Part shown: one piece after another, positions 57,258 to 64,000 of the stretch | Numbering within the stretch: position 1 is the stretch's first letter | Layout: every line of letters begins with the position of its first letter | Source: Methanothermobacter wolfeii | Lineage (GTDB): Archaea; Methanobacteriota; Methanobacteria; Methanobacteriales; Methanothermobacteraceae | Assembly: GCF_025397995.1 (NCBI RefSeq) | Contig: NZ_CP104550.1 | Coordinates: 1,144,001 to 1,208,000, forward strand | DNA: 64,000 nt | Direction of reading: 5' to 3' | Position numbers and translations under genes: made by a program | The notes under the pieces: model-generated | Told to the model about the DNA's origin: nothing | Database searches by the model: none | Seen by the model: the letters and a program-made list of their open reading frames with translations, nothing else

Positions 57258-58225
57258 TTGCTACAGGAATTTGCAGACTACGTCACATACAGCCTCATCG
57301 GGCTGGAACCATCATCCCACCTTGGAAGTGCGGTTAACTTCTTCATCTATGACACCATAAAGATATTCCTACTGCTCATAACCCTAATATTTGTTATATC
57401 ATTCCTCAGAACCTACATCCCCCCAAACAGGGTGCGGGAGCTCCTTGAAAAACGCCATAAATATACCGGAAACTTTCTGGCTGCTCTCGTAGGGATAATC
57501 ACCCCCTTCTGTTCATGTTCAGCTGTCCCCCTCTTCATAGGATTCGTTGAGGCTGGTGTCCCTCTAGGCGCGACCTTCTCCTTCCTGATATCCTCCCCCA
57601 TGATAAATGAGATAGCGATAATACTCCTCTCGGACTCTTTGGCTGGGAGATAACAGCCTTCTACATAATATCCGGTTTCATAATCGCCATCCTCGGAGGA
57701 ATACTTATCGGGAAACTGAGGATGGAGAAGGAACTGGAAGATTACGTCTATGAAACTGTTGAAAAGATGAAGGCCCTTGGAGCCGCAGATGTGGAGCTAC
57801 CTCAACCGGATCTGAGGGAAAGATACATCATTGCAAAGAATGAAACAGTGAACATACTGAGGAGGGTTTCACCCTACATCATCATCGCAATAGCCATCGG
57901 CGGCTGGATACACGGATATCTCCCATCAGACTTCCTCCTGGATTATGCTGGAAGTGACAATATCCTCGCGGTCCCCATGGCCGTGCTCATAGGCGTCCCC
58001 CTCTACTCGAATGCCGCCGGGACCATACCACTGATATCGGCCCTCATAGAGAAGGGTATGGCTGCAGGGACGGCCCTTGCACTTATGATGTCAATAACAG
58101 CCCTATCACTCCCTGAGATGATAATCCTCAGAAGGGTTATGAAACCAAAACTCCTCGCCACCTTCATAGCCATACTGGCAGTTTCAATAACGCTAACAGG
58201 TTACATCTTTAACCTTATAATCTAG
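57258..58225 (+). pseudogene. COG0701 (ArsP-like) permease split by a frameshift
   Basis: Two frames, 57258-57653 and the frame running to 58225, make one permease of about 320 residues. The first half has helices and the CSCSAVPLFIGFVEAGVPLG signature; after LISSPMINEIAIILLS the frame is lost, and GLFGWEITAFYIISGFIIA continues in the next frame. One G missing from TCGGACTC near 57629-57633 would explain it. The family (ArsP-like) moves organoarsenicals or other solutes. TTG start with GGAGGT 6-7 nt upstream. A real inactivation or a sequence error are both possible. Confidence 0.8.
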
Positions 58226-58237
58226 AGAGGTGAAAAT

Positions 58238-58468
58238 ATGAAGATACAGATATTCGGCACTGGATGTGCCAACTGCCAAATGCTTGAGAAAAACGCCAGA
58301 GAAGCTGTTAAGGAACTTGGAATCGACGCTGACTTTGAAAAGATAAAGGACATGGATAAGATACTCGAAGAAGGACTTACAGCCCTGCCGGGACTTGCGG
58401 TTGACGGTGAACTTAAGATTATGGGGAGGGTCGCATCAAAGGACGAGATCAAAAAAATCCTCTCATAA
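58238..58468 (+). CDS. Small thioredoxin-like protein
   Basis: A 76-residue redox protein with the CANC active site in FGTGCANCQMLEKNA and a thioredoxin-fold end (ALPGLAVDGELKIMG). Members are typically next to COG0701 permeases, as here (13 nt). AGGTGA precedes the ATG. It probably reduces a partner in the same pathway as the permease. Confidence 0.92.
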   Translation: MKIQIFGTGCANCQMLEKNAREAVKELGIDADFEKIKDMDKILEEGLTALPGLAVDGELKIMGRVASKDEIKKILS

Positions 58469-58529
58469 TCCATTTAATTTTGAATCATGTTAATGCTGAT
58501 ACCCTGATAATCCATTCAAGGTGAGAATC

Positions 58530-58733
58530 ATGGTTAGTGATGAAGAGAAGGGCTTTGAGGGTAAGATAAAGGCCATGATTAACTCAAGGGCCTGCGCCTG
58601 CCAGACAGGTATCCTTGAGAAAAAGAAATCAGGCCTCAGATACGTGAACTGTAAGGGCTGCGGTAAGCTCTTCAAAACCGACAGAGACACAGAGTACTGT
58701 TATGACTGTGAGAAGAAACTGAAGAGCAGGTGA
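58530..58733 (+). CDS. Small Cys-rich Zn-ribbon protein
   Basis: A 67-residue protein with cysteines at CACQ, CKGCGKLF and CYDCEKK, likely one zinc ribbon plus a CxC pair. GGTGA lies 5 nt before the ATG at 58530. Family not recognised. It sits between the thioredoxin-like and Usp genes and may belong to the same stress unit. Confidence 0.65.
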   Translation: MVSDEEKGFEGKIKAMINSRACACQTGILEKKKSGLRYVNCKGCGKLFKTDRDTEYCYDCEKKLKSR

Positions 58734-58855
58734 AGACCTTCCCTTTTATAACCCTGGCATCAGAGCGCTGATACAGCCAAATACAGGCGGCCCCTGATTT
58801 CATGCCCTCAGCATGATCTTCATCCCCTGGACACGAAAAAATGGAGGTTTTATAA

Positions 58856-59293
58856 TTGTACAGGAAGATATTGCTTGCTACAGATGGATCTGAATGTTCC
58901 AATATCGCAGCGGAACACGCCATCAGGATAGCTGAACAGAATGATGCAGAGTTAATAGTCCTGACAGTGACTGAGATATACCCTGTTGCGGAACTGCCGG
59001 TTGAAGAACTGACCCGTAAGGTGATCAAGCTCTTCAGGGAGGAATCAGAAAGAGCCCTGAAACACGTAAAAGAAAGGATAGAAGAAAAAGAGTCAGGTCT
59101 GAAATTCACTTTAAAGAGTGTTGAGGGAAAGGCAGCTGATTCAATCCTTAAAGTCGCAGAGGATGAGGATGCCGACCTCATCGTTGTCGGATTTTCAGGC
59201 AAACACGCCCTTGAAAGATTCATCATGGGGAGCGTGTCAGAAAGAGTTGTGAGGAATTCAAAGGTCCCGGTACTTGTAGTTCACAGAAAATAG
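58856..59293 (+). CDS. Universal stress protein (UspA family)
   Basis: A 145-residue UspA-fold protein. The start ILLATDGSECSNIAAEHAI and the nucleotide signature VVGFSGKHALERFIMGSVSE (G-x2-G then GS) mark the ATP-binding type. TTG start with GGAGGT 7 nt upstream. It precedes the ArsR-type regulator by 22 nt. Confidence 0.92.
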   Translation: MYRKILLATDGSECSNIAAEHAIRIAEQNDAELIVLTVTEIYPVAELPVEELTRKVIKLFREESERALKHVKERIEEKESGLKFTLKSVEGKAADSILKVAEDEDADLIVVGFSGKHALERFIMGSVSERVVRNSKVPVLVVHRK

Positions 59294-59315
59294 GTTAGAA
59301 ATTAAGGTAATTGTT

Positions 59316-59660
59316 ATGACTTCATGTAAACCAGGGAACCCGAACCCTGAAGATATAAGGCTCCTTAAGGAGAAACTGAAAAAACTATCTGAGGACGATA
59401 TAGCCCGAAAGTCTGAAATTCTGAAGGCCCTTGCAGACCCCACAAGACTCCTTATAGTCCACCTCCTATCCAGTGGGGAGCTCTGCGTATGTGAGATAAT
59501 GGCCGCCCTTGAAAAGCCACAGCCAACAGTTTCACACCACCTAAATGTATTAAAGCAGGCCGGCATCCTTAAATCACGAAAGGTTGGTGTATGGGTCCAC
59601 TACAGCCTTGCAGACGAGAAGCTACCTGGAAAGATAGATGAGATTCTTAATATGATATAA
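59316..59660 (+). CDS. ArsR/SmtB-family repressor
   Basis: A winged-helix regulator of 114 residues. The DNA-binding part is ILKALADPTRLLIVHLLSSG and PQPTVSHHLNVLKQAGIL; the metal or thiol site is ELCVCEIM (CxC, as in ArsR). It is encoded 1.1 kb downstream of the permease, whose promoter has a palindrome over its TATA box. Direct control is inferred. Confidence 0.9.
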   Translation: MTSCKPGNPNPEDIRLLKEKLKKLSEDDIARKSEILKALADPTRLLIVHLLSSGELCVCEIMAALEKPQPTVSHHLNVLKQAGILKSRKVGVWVHYSLADEKLPGKIDEILNMI

Positions 59661-59667
59661 AGATAAA

Positions 59668-59702
59668 GGACAGTTACAGTCTGAAATGGCATGTAACTGT
59701 CC
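59668..59702. terminator. Perfect 10-bp hairpin between convergent genes
   Basis: GGACAGTTAC (59668-59677) pairs exactly with GTAACTGTCC (59693-59702) around a 15-nt loop, 8 nt after the ArsR gene stop. It lies between convergent transcripts and could end both; a pyrimidine-rich tract follows. Confidence 0.5.
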
Positions 59703-59731
59703 TCTCCATATCCCTGAAACACCCCCCCCTT

Positions 59732-59801
59732 AACTATCTATCCCCTCCACTACAGCAAAAAAACCCAGAAACATCCTCAAGTATCTATCCTCTCACTGTA
59801 G
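59732..59801. repeat. Degenerate duplication of a kinase gene 3' end
   Basis: The kinase gene end at 59779-59801 resembles 59732-59755 (19 of 24 columns). On the minus strand both encode E-x-I-D-(S/T) followed by a stop, 47 nt apart, so the outer copy keeps the old frame. It looks like an older version of the gene-end duplications seen elsewhere. Confidence 0.6.
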
Positions 59802-60841
59802 ACCTGCTCACTGAACTCAAATATAAATATGGTCCCCCTTGGAGGTCTCCTGATTTCAAGGTGTCCGCCGAGCTGTTTTGAAAGATTATCAATCATCCTG
59901 AACCCGAAGGATCCTCCATCCGGGAATTTAACGTTTTCTGGCAAGCCCGGCCCGTTGTCGGCGAATATTAGTCTGTATCTTCCATCAAGTTTTTCAAGTT
60001 CAATGGAGATCTCACCTCCCCCATCAGTGAAGGCATGTTTGAGTGAATTTGATATTAACTCTGAAATCACAAGGCCCATGGGGACTGCTGTGTCCATGTT
60101 AAGCTCCACATGATCCCCATGGATTCTTATTTTAACATCGGATGTCCTGCCGTGTGATTCCAGTAGCTGCATTGAGAGACTCCTCACATAATCAATAAAA
60201 TCAATAATATAGCTGCCCCCTGAGGGGTAGGCCCGTTCATGGATCATGGAAATAGAACGTAACTGGTTGAGGTAATCAATGAAAAATTCCTCCATCAACG
60301 GGTCGCCGATGTACCTTATCTGAAGGGAGAGGAGACTTATGATTAGCTGGAGGTTGTTCTTAACCCTGTGATGGAGTTCCCTGAGGAGCTGCTCCTTCTC
60401 GGCTATGGATTTCTTAAGGTACTCGTTTATGGTCCTCTGCTGTATAAGTCTCAACCTGTTCTTCTTCGCCTCATGCTTGTAGAGGGCCATCTCAAGGTTG
60501 ACGCGGATGTCCCTCTCATGGAATGGCTTGAGGATGTATGAATAGGGCTCTGTCTCCATGGCCCTCTTAACTATCTCATCACCGCTGTAGGCCGTGAGGT
60601 ATATCACCGGGACATCATGCTTCTTCCTGATGATACCTGCAGCCTCTATGCCATCCATGGATCCCTCAAGCATTATATCCATTATCACAGAGTCGGGTTT
60701 TATCCTTTCAAGGTTATCAATCAGATCCTCTGCAGAATGGAATATGGCAGGGACCTCATAACCATAATCTTCAAGGATGGCCTTTATGTCCTGGGCAACC
60801 AGCTCCTCATCCTCTACAATAACCACCCTCTTCTTCATCAT
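59777..60841 (-). CDS. REC-HisKA_2 histidine kinase (second of pair)
   Basis: A 354-residue signalling protein. Receiver domain first (VVIVEDEELVAQDIKAI, DSVIMDIML, VIYLTAYSG), then a short helix, the HisKA_2 box ELHHRVKNNLQLIISLLSLQ and an HATPase domain with NSLKHAF, DNGPGLPE and GGSFGFRMI. The receiver lies ahead of the kinase and no output domain is present, so it relays to unknown partners. Its ATG overlaps the upstream kinase stop by 4 nt. Confidence 0.88.
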   Translation of the reverse strand: MMKKRVVIVEDEELVAQDIKAILEDYGYEVPAIFHSAEDLIDNLERIKPDSVIMDIMLEGSMDGIEAAGIIRKKHDVPVIYLTAYSGDEIVKRAMETEPYSYILKPFHERDIRVNLEMALYKHEAKKNRLRLIQQRTINEYLKKSIAEKEQLLRELHHRVKNNLQLIISLLSLQIRYIGDPLMEEFFIDYLNQLRSISMIHERAYPSGGSYIIDFIDYVRSLSMQLLESHGRTSDVKIRIHGDHVELNMDTAVPMGLVISELISNSLKHAFTDGGGEISIELEKLDGRYRLIFADNGPGLPENVKFPDGGSFGFRMIDNLSKQLGGHLEIRRPPRGTIFIFEFSEQVYSERIDT

Positions 60842-62226
60842 AAACCACCGTTCCTGAAGGTGACCACAAAATTACATCCATCACCATCTTCAAGGCTTAT
60901 ACTTCCATTTATCCTTTCAAGCATGAACCTAACGAGCCTTAAACCGAAGCCCTGAGATTCATCAATATCAAAGCCTTCAGGGAGTCCCTTCCCTGTATCT
61001 GAAACTTTAAGAATAGCTCCATCATCCATAATTTCAAGTTTAACCGTTACAGCACCCTCATAGGAAATCCCGTGCCTTATGGAGTTTGTTACAAGTTCAT
61101 TAACGATGAGGCCTATGGATACCGCCACATCTATTTCAGCATCCATGTCCTCCAGCTGGAGGTTGAAGATGATGTTCTTACCGTTACACATCCCCCTGAT
61201 TTCGTTAACCAGTTCCTCAAGGTATTCGCGCAGGTTAACCCTGGAGTTATCCCTTGAACCGTAGAGTTTTTCATGTACAAGGGCTATTGATTTAACACGG
61301 TTCTGGCACTCCCTGAATATCTCAAGGGACTTCTCGTCATCTATGTATCGTGACTGCAGTCTCAGGAGGCTTGATATGAGCTGAAGGTTGTTCTTAACCC
61401 TGTGATGAACCTCAGAAAGAAGAAACTCCTTCTCCTGCAGGGATGCCTCAAGGGATTCCCTTATCCTTTTCTCCTCAGTTACATCCTGTTTTATTCCAAT
61501 CAGGGTTTCCGGATTGCCGCCGGGTCCCCTGATAACCTTGGCCCTGAATAAAAGGATTTTCATGGAACCGTCATCCATCAGAGCCCTGTATTCACCTTCA
61601 AAGGATTCCATTGACATGACCCGCCTCCTGAAGTCCTCCCTGTCATCAGGGTGTATCCTGTCAATGAGTTCATGGATGCTGCCACTGAATTCATCGGGCT
61701 TTATCCCCAGTATCCTCATCCCCTCCTCGGAACATGAGAGTCTGTCGGCTTCCATGTCCCAGTGCCAGCTTCCAATTTTACCTATCCTCTGGGCCTCCCT
61801 GAGCTGCCAGTGACTCTTAATCAGGGATTTTCTCGCCCTTTCAAGTTCCTTCTGCTTTTCAACCTCCCTTAAAGCCCTTTTTATGGCTATGGGGACCTTT
61901 GAAAAGTTGCTTTTCAGGACATAATCCGTCGCTCCCCTTTTAAGGGCTTCAACCGCAAATTCTTCCCCTATCTTACCGCTGACAAAGATGAATGGAACGT
62001 TCGGACACCTTTCAAGTGCAATTTTCAGGGCTGAAAGGCCATCAAAGGATGGGAGCGAATGATCGGCGAGTATAACATGAGGTTTGAAGTTTTCAAGGGC
62101 TTCAAGGTAGTCCTTCTCATTATCAACCGTCATTGATGTGAATTCTATCCCTGAAAGCCTTATCTCCCTTTCCATGAGTTCGACGTCAAAGGGGACGTCT
62201 TCAAGTATGAGTATTCTGCATGTCAT
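60838..62226 (-). CDS. REC-PAS-HisKA_2 histidine kinase
   Basis: A 462-residue protein with receiver (ILILEDVPFDVELMEREI, VILADHSLPSFDG), a PAS domain (REAQRIGKIGSWHWDMEADR to ETLIGIKQDVTEE), the HisKA_2 box EVHHRVKNNLQLISSLLRLQ and HATPase (NSIRHGI, DTGKGLPEG, GFGLRLV). PAS suggests sensing of redox or a small ligand. Co-translated with the second kinase. It diverges from the DUF523 gene. Confidence 0.88.
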   Translation of the reverse strand: MTCRILILEDVPFDVELMEREIRLSGIEFTSMTVDNEKDYLEALENFKPHVILADHSLPSFDGLSALKIALERCPNVPFIFVSGKIGEEFAVEALKRGATDYVLKSNFSKVPIAIKRALREVEKQKELERARKSLIKSHWQLREAQRIGKIGSWHWDMEADRLSCSEEGMRILGIKPDEFSGSIHELIDRIHPDDREDFRRRVMSMESFEGEYRALMDDGSMKILLFRAKVIRGPGGNPETLIGIKQDVTEEKRIRESLEASLQEKEFLLSEVHHRVKNNLQLISSLLRLQSRYIDDEKSLEIFRECQNRVKSIALVHEKLYGSRDNSRVNLREYLEELVNEIRGMCNGKNIIFNLQLEDMDAEIDVAVSIGLIVNELVTNSIRHGISYEGAVTVKLEIMDDGAILKVSDTGKGLPEGFDIDESQGFGLRLVRFMLERINGSISLEDGDGCNFVVTFRNGGL

Positions 62227-62286
62227 TTTATCAGCTGAAGATCTCCCTGGTGAAATTTATCTATCATATTAGCTAAATATACTTTC

Positions 62287-63228
62287 ATGAGAAAGTTCAG
62301 AAGACCCCTCATCGTCCTGAGCCGGTGCATAGAACATGACCACTGCAGGTATGATGGGTCCATGATTTCAAGTCCCTTCGTAAGGCAGTTCTCTGCATAC
62401 GCTGATTTTATAACGGTATGCCCTGAGGTGGAGGTGGGCCTTGGCATCCCGAGATCACCGATACATATAACTGAAGAGGATGGTGTCCTGAGGCTCGTCC
62501 AGCCGGAAACCGGTCGTGACATCACCGATGACATGAATTCATTCATAGACTCCTTCCTAGATTCCCTTGAAATTATAGATGGATTCATATTAAAGAATAA
62601 GTCGCCTTCATGCGGGATAAAAAACGTTAAGGTCTACCGTGATGATAACCCCAGATCAAGAACCGATGGGATGGGTTTCTTCGGCAGGAAAGTGAAGGAA
62701 AGGTTCCCGTACCTTGCAGTTGAAGATGAGGGGCGCCTGAGGAACCTGCAGATAAGGGAGGACTTCCTCATCAAGATATACCTCATGAGGGACTTCAGGG
62801 CCGTTGGCAAACTCAGGGACCTTATAGAATTCCACACAGAGAACAAGATGCTCCTCATGTCCTATGACCCCGCCATCCAGGCGAGACTTGGCCGGATAAT
62901 AGCAGAGCAGGACCATGAAGACTTCGATACCGTGCTCTCAGAGTACCGGAAGATGCTCTGCATGGCAACCAGGAAATCCCTGAAGCCTGGTAGAAACATC
63001 AACACACTTCTTCATGCCTTTGGCCATTTTTCATCAGAACTGACCCATGAAGAGAAGAATTACTTCCTTGAATCCCTTGAGGGTTACAGGAAGGGTTTGC
63101 TTCCCCTCATAGTACCCATAAGTCTCCTTAAATCATGGATTATCAGGTTCGATGATGAATACCTTAAGGGTCAGACCTTCTTTGAACCCTACCCCCGGGA
63201 ACTGGTCCCCGTAACCCTCATAGTATGA
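62287..63228 (+). CDS. DUF523-DUF1722 protein
   Basis: A 313-residue fusion. The N-terminal DUF523 half has LSRCIEHDHCRYDGS, VCPEVEVGLGIPR and KNKSPSCGIKNVKVY, with conserved cysteines; the C-terminal DUF1722 (YbgA-type) half has KMLLMSYDPAIQARLGRI and PISLLKSWIIRF. YbgA genes sit next to photolyase genes in bacteria too, and a photolyase follows here. Role in repair or a cofactor is inferred from context. Confidence 0.82.
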   Translation: MRKFRRPLIVLSRCIEHDHCRYDGSMISSPFVRQFSAYADFITVCPEVEVGLGIPRSPIHITEEDGVLRLVQPETGRDITDDMNSFIDSFLDSLEIIDGFILKNKSPSCGIKNVKVYRDDNPRSRTDGMGFFGRKVKERFPYLAVEDEGRLRNLQIREDFLIKIYLMRDFRAVGKLRDLIEFHTENKMLLMSYDPAIQARLGRIIAEQDHEDFDTVLSEYRKMLCMATRKSLKPGRNINTLLHAFGHFSSELTHEEKNYFLESLEGYRKGLLPLIVPISLLKSWIIRFDDEYLKGQTFFEPYPRELVPVTLIV

Positions 63229-63231
63229 GGG

Positions 63232-63330
63232 CACTTCAGGCTATAATGGGACAGCCAGTGGCGGGTTAGCCAAAAACTGGAAAGCCTTCACTGACGAATT
63301 CACTTAAGGGTATAATGGTACAGCCAGTGG
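63232..63330. repeat. Duplicated 30-nt element before photolyase gene
   Basis: Positions 63232-63261 and 63301-63330 match at 27 of 30 bases, 69 nt apart. Each carries TATAATGG and ACAGCCAGTGG. The first copy starts 3 nt after the upstream stop, the second ends 12 nt before the photolyase ATG. It may be a duplicated promoter or leader. Confidence 0.8.
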
Positions 63331-63342
63331 GGGCAGCACCCC

Positions 63343-64000
63343 ATGAGAACAGAACACTATGAGGGTCCGGTGATGATAGAGAAGGAAAGGATACGGCACC
63401 TCAACAGCGAGGCCGTGAACAGGAAGGGTGAATACGTCCTCTACTGGATGCACGCATCACAGAGGACGCACTGGAACCCCGCCCTTGAATACGCCATTGA
63501 AACCGCCAATAATCTGGGAAAACCCCTCATAACCCTTTTCGGACTTACTCGGGATTTCCCTGATGCCTGTCCACGCCACTACAGATTCATGGCCGAGGGC
63601 CTCCTGGAGGTCAGGGCCTCCCTTGAATCAGTGGGGGTCCCCCTTGTTGTGGATGAGGGCGACCCACCGGATGTGGTCATGGAATACTCTGATGAAGCGG
63701 CCGCGGTTATAACAGACATGGGGTACCTTGACATCGAGGATGGCTGGATCCATCCTTTAAGGGATGGCCTTGAATGCCCCCTTGTCCAGGTTGAGGGTAA
63801 CATAATTGTACCCGTTGAGGAGGCCTCAGTCAAGGAAGAATACTCAGCAGGGACGTTCAGGCCAAGGATAACCCGGAGGCTTCCTGAATTCATGGTCCCG
63901 ATGAAGAAAGGAACACCGAAATTCCAGACAGACCTTGACCCTGGTCCTGACCCTGAAGGGGTGCTCAGGGGTTTCATTTCAGGGGGTGATGCAGGGTCAT
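63343..64000 (+). CDS. phr: Class II DNA photolyase, truncated by window end
   Basis: The first 219 or so codons of a class II photolyase, which reverses pyrimidine dimers with blue light and FAD. Seen: VLYWMHASQRTHWNPALEYA, LITLFGLTRDFPDA, HYRFMAEGLLEV and AVITDMGYL, all typical of the N-terminal Rossmann domain. ATG 63343 has a G-rich site 7 nt upstream; ATG 63373 in the same frame is an alternative. The FAD-binding half lies beyond the window. Confidence 0.88.
   Translation, partial: MRTEHYEGPVMIEKERIRHLNSEAVNRKGEYVLYWMHASQRTHWNPALEYAIETANNLGKPLITLFGLTRDFPDACPRHYRFMAEGLLEVRASLESVGVPLVVDEGDPPDVVMEYSDEAAAVITDMGYLDIEDGWIHPLRDGLECPLVQVEGNIIVPVEEASVKEEYSAGTFRPRITRRLPEFMVPMKKGTPKFQTDLDPGPDPEGVLRGFISGGDAGS

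Overview
The window reads as part of the chromosome of a thermophilic methanogenic archaeon of the order Methanobacteriales, most likely Methanothermobacter. Evidence in the sequence: methanofuran (mfnD, mfnF) and probable coenzyme F430 (cfbE) genes, archaeal lipid genes, archaeal TFB, Gar1, eIF5A, aRF1 and DnaG, secreted proteins with a pseudomurein-binding-type repeat, TATA-box promoters, and strong Shine-Dalgarno sites (GGAGGT or GGTGAT) before ATG, GTG and TTG starts. No rRNA, tRNA, CRISPR array or insertion sequence was recognised. The strain cannot be named from sequence alone.

Layout. 1-2.2 kb: a tetraether-lipid-synthase-like radical SAM gene diverging from carS. 2.3-10 kb: a minus-strand run, truA then a probable operon DUF460-wecB-wecC-mfnD-mfnF-M14-like peptidase, joining nucleotide-sugar and methanofuran synthesis. 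10-21 kb: EamA transporter, V4R protein, hisA, ribL, a twice-frameshifted secreted transglutaminase, argC, flavodoxin, secF-secD, pyrI, a cell-wall-bound protein and a secreted deacylase-like protein. 21-28 kb: GMC-type oxidoreductase, an aspartate-semialdehyde sulfurtransferase pair (homocysteine synthesis), tldD, AMMECR1, a Nog1-like GTPase and hsp20. 28-31 kb: ThiN-SIS pair, DUF2124, DUF447. 31-36 kb: ade, archaeal ornithine cyclodeaminase, speB, eIF5A and divergent pyruvoyl arginine decarboxylase, a polyamine and hypusine neighbourhood. 36-42 kb: suhB, nadK, cfbE, hemC, Gfo/Idh, gfcR-like. 42-50 kb: UbiA, aRF1, pyrH, small membrane proteins, TauE permease, an unknown membrane protein with a two-domain glycosyltransferase. 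50-57 kb: TFB-gar1, flippase-like protein, RraA-like, DUF211, TOPRIM, dnaG, a protease-less LonB-like ATPase, xerA. 57-60 kb: a frameshifted COG0701 permease with a small thioredoxin, Zn-ribbon, Usp and ArsR genes. 60-64 kb: two overlapping REC-histidine kinases, DUF523/DUF1722 and the start of a class II photolyase.

The most unusual signal is not a gene. At least ten gene edges carry short direct repeats (18-32 nt, 46-89 nt apart), where one copy is the real gene end, gene start or promoter and the other lies in the adjacent spacer. At suhB-nadK and at 46621-47710 the repeats show that gene pairs which once abutted (stop and start within a few bases) were pushed apart by a tandem duplication of the junction, leaving a vestigial start and, at suhB, a 19-codon relic. 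Upstream of the arginine decarboxylase gene the duplicated unit is a TATA promoter. This looks like a recurring way of making intergenic spacers and new promoters in this genome.

Two genes, a secreted transglutaminase (13087-13940) and a COG0701 permease (57258-58225), are interrupted by frameshifts and are either pseudogenes or assembly errors.
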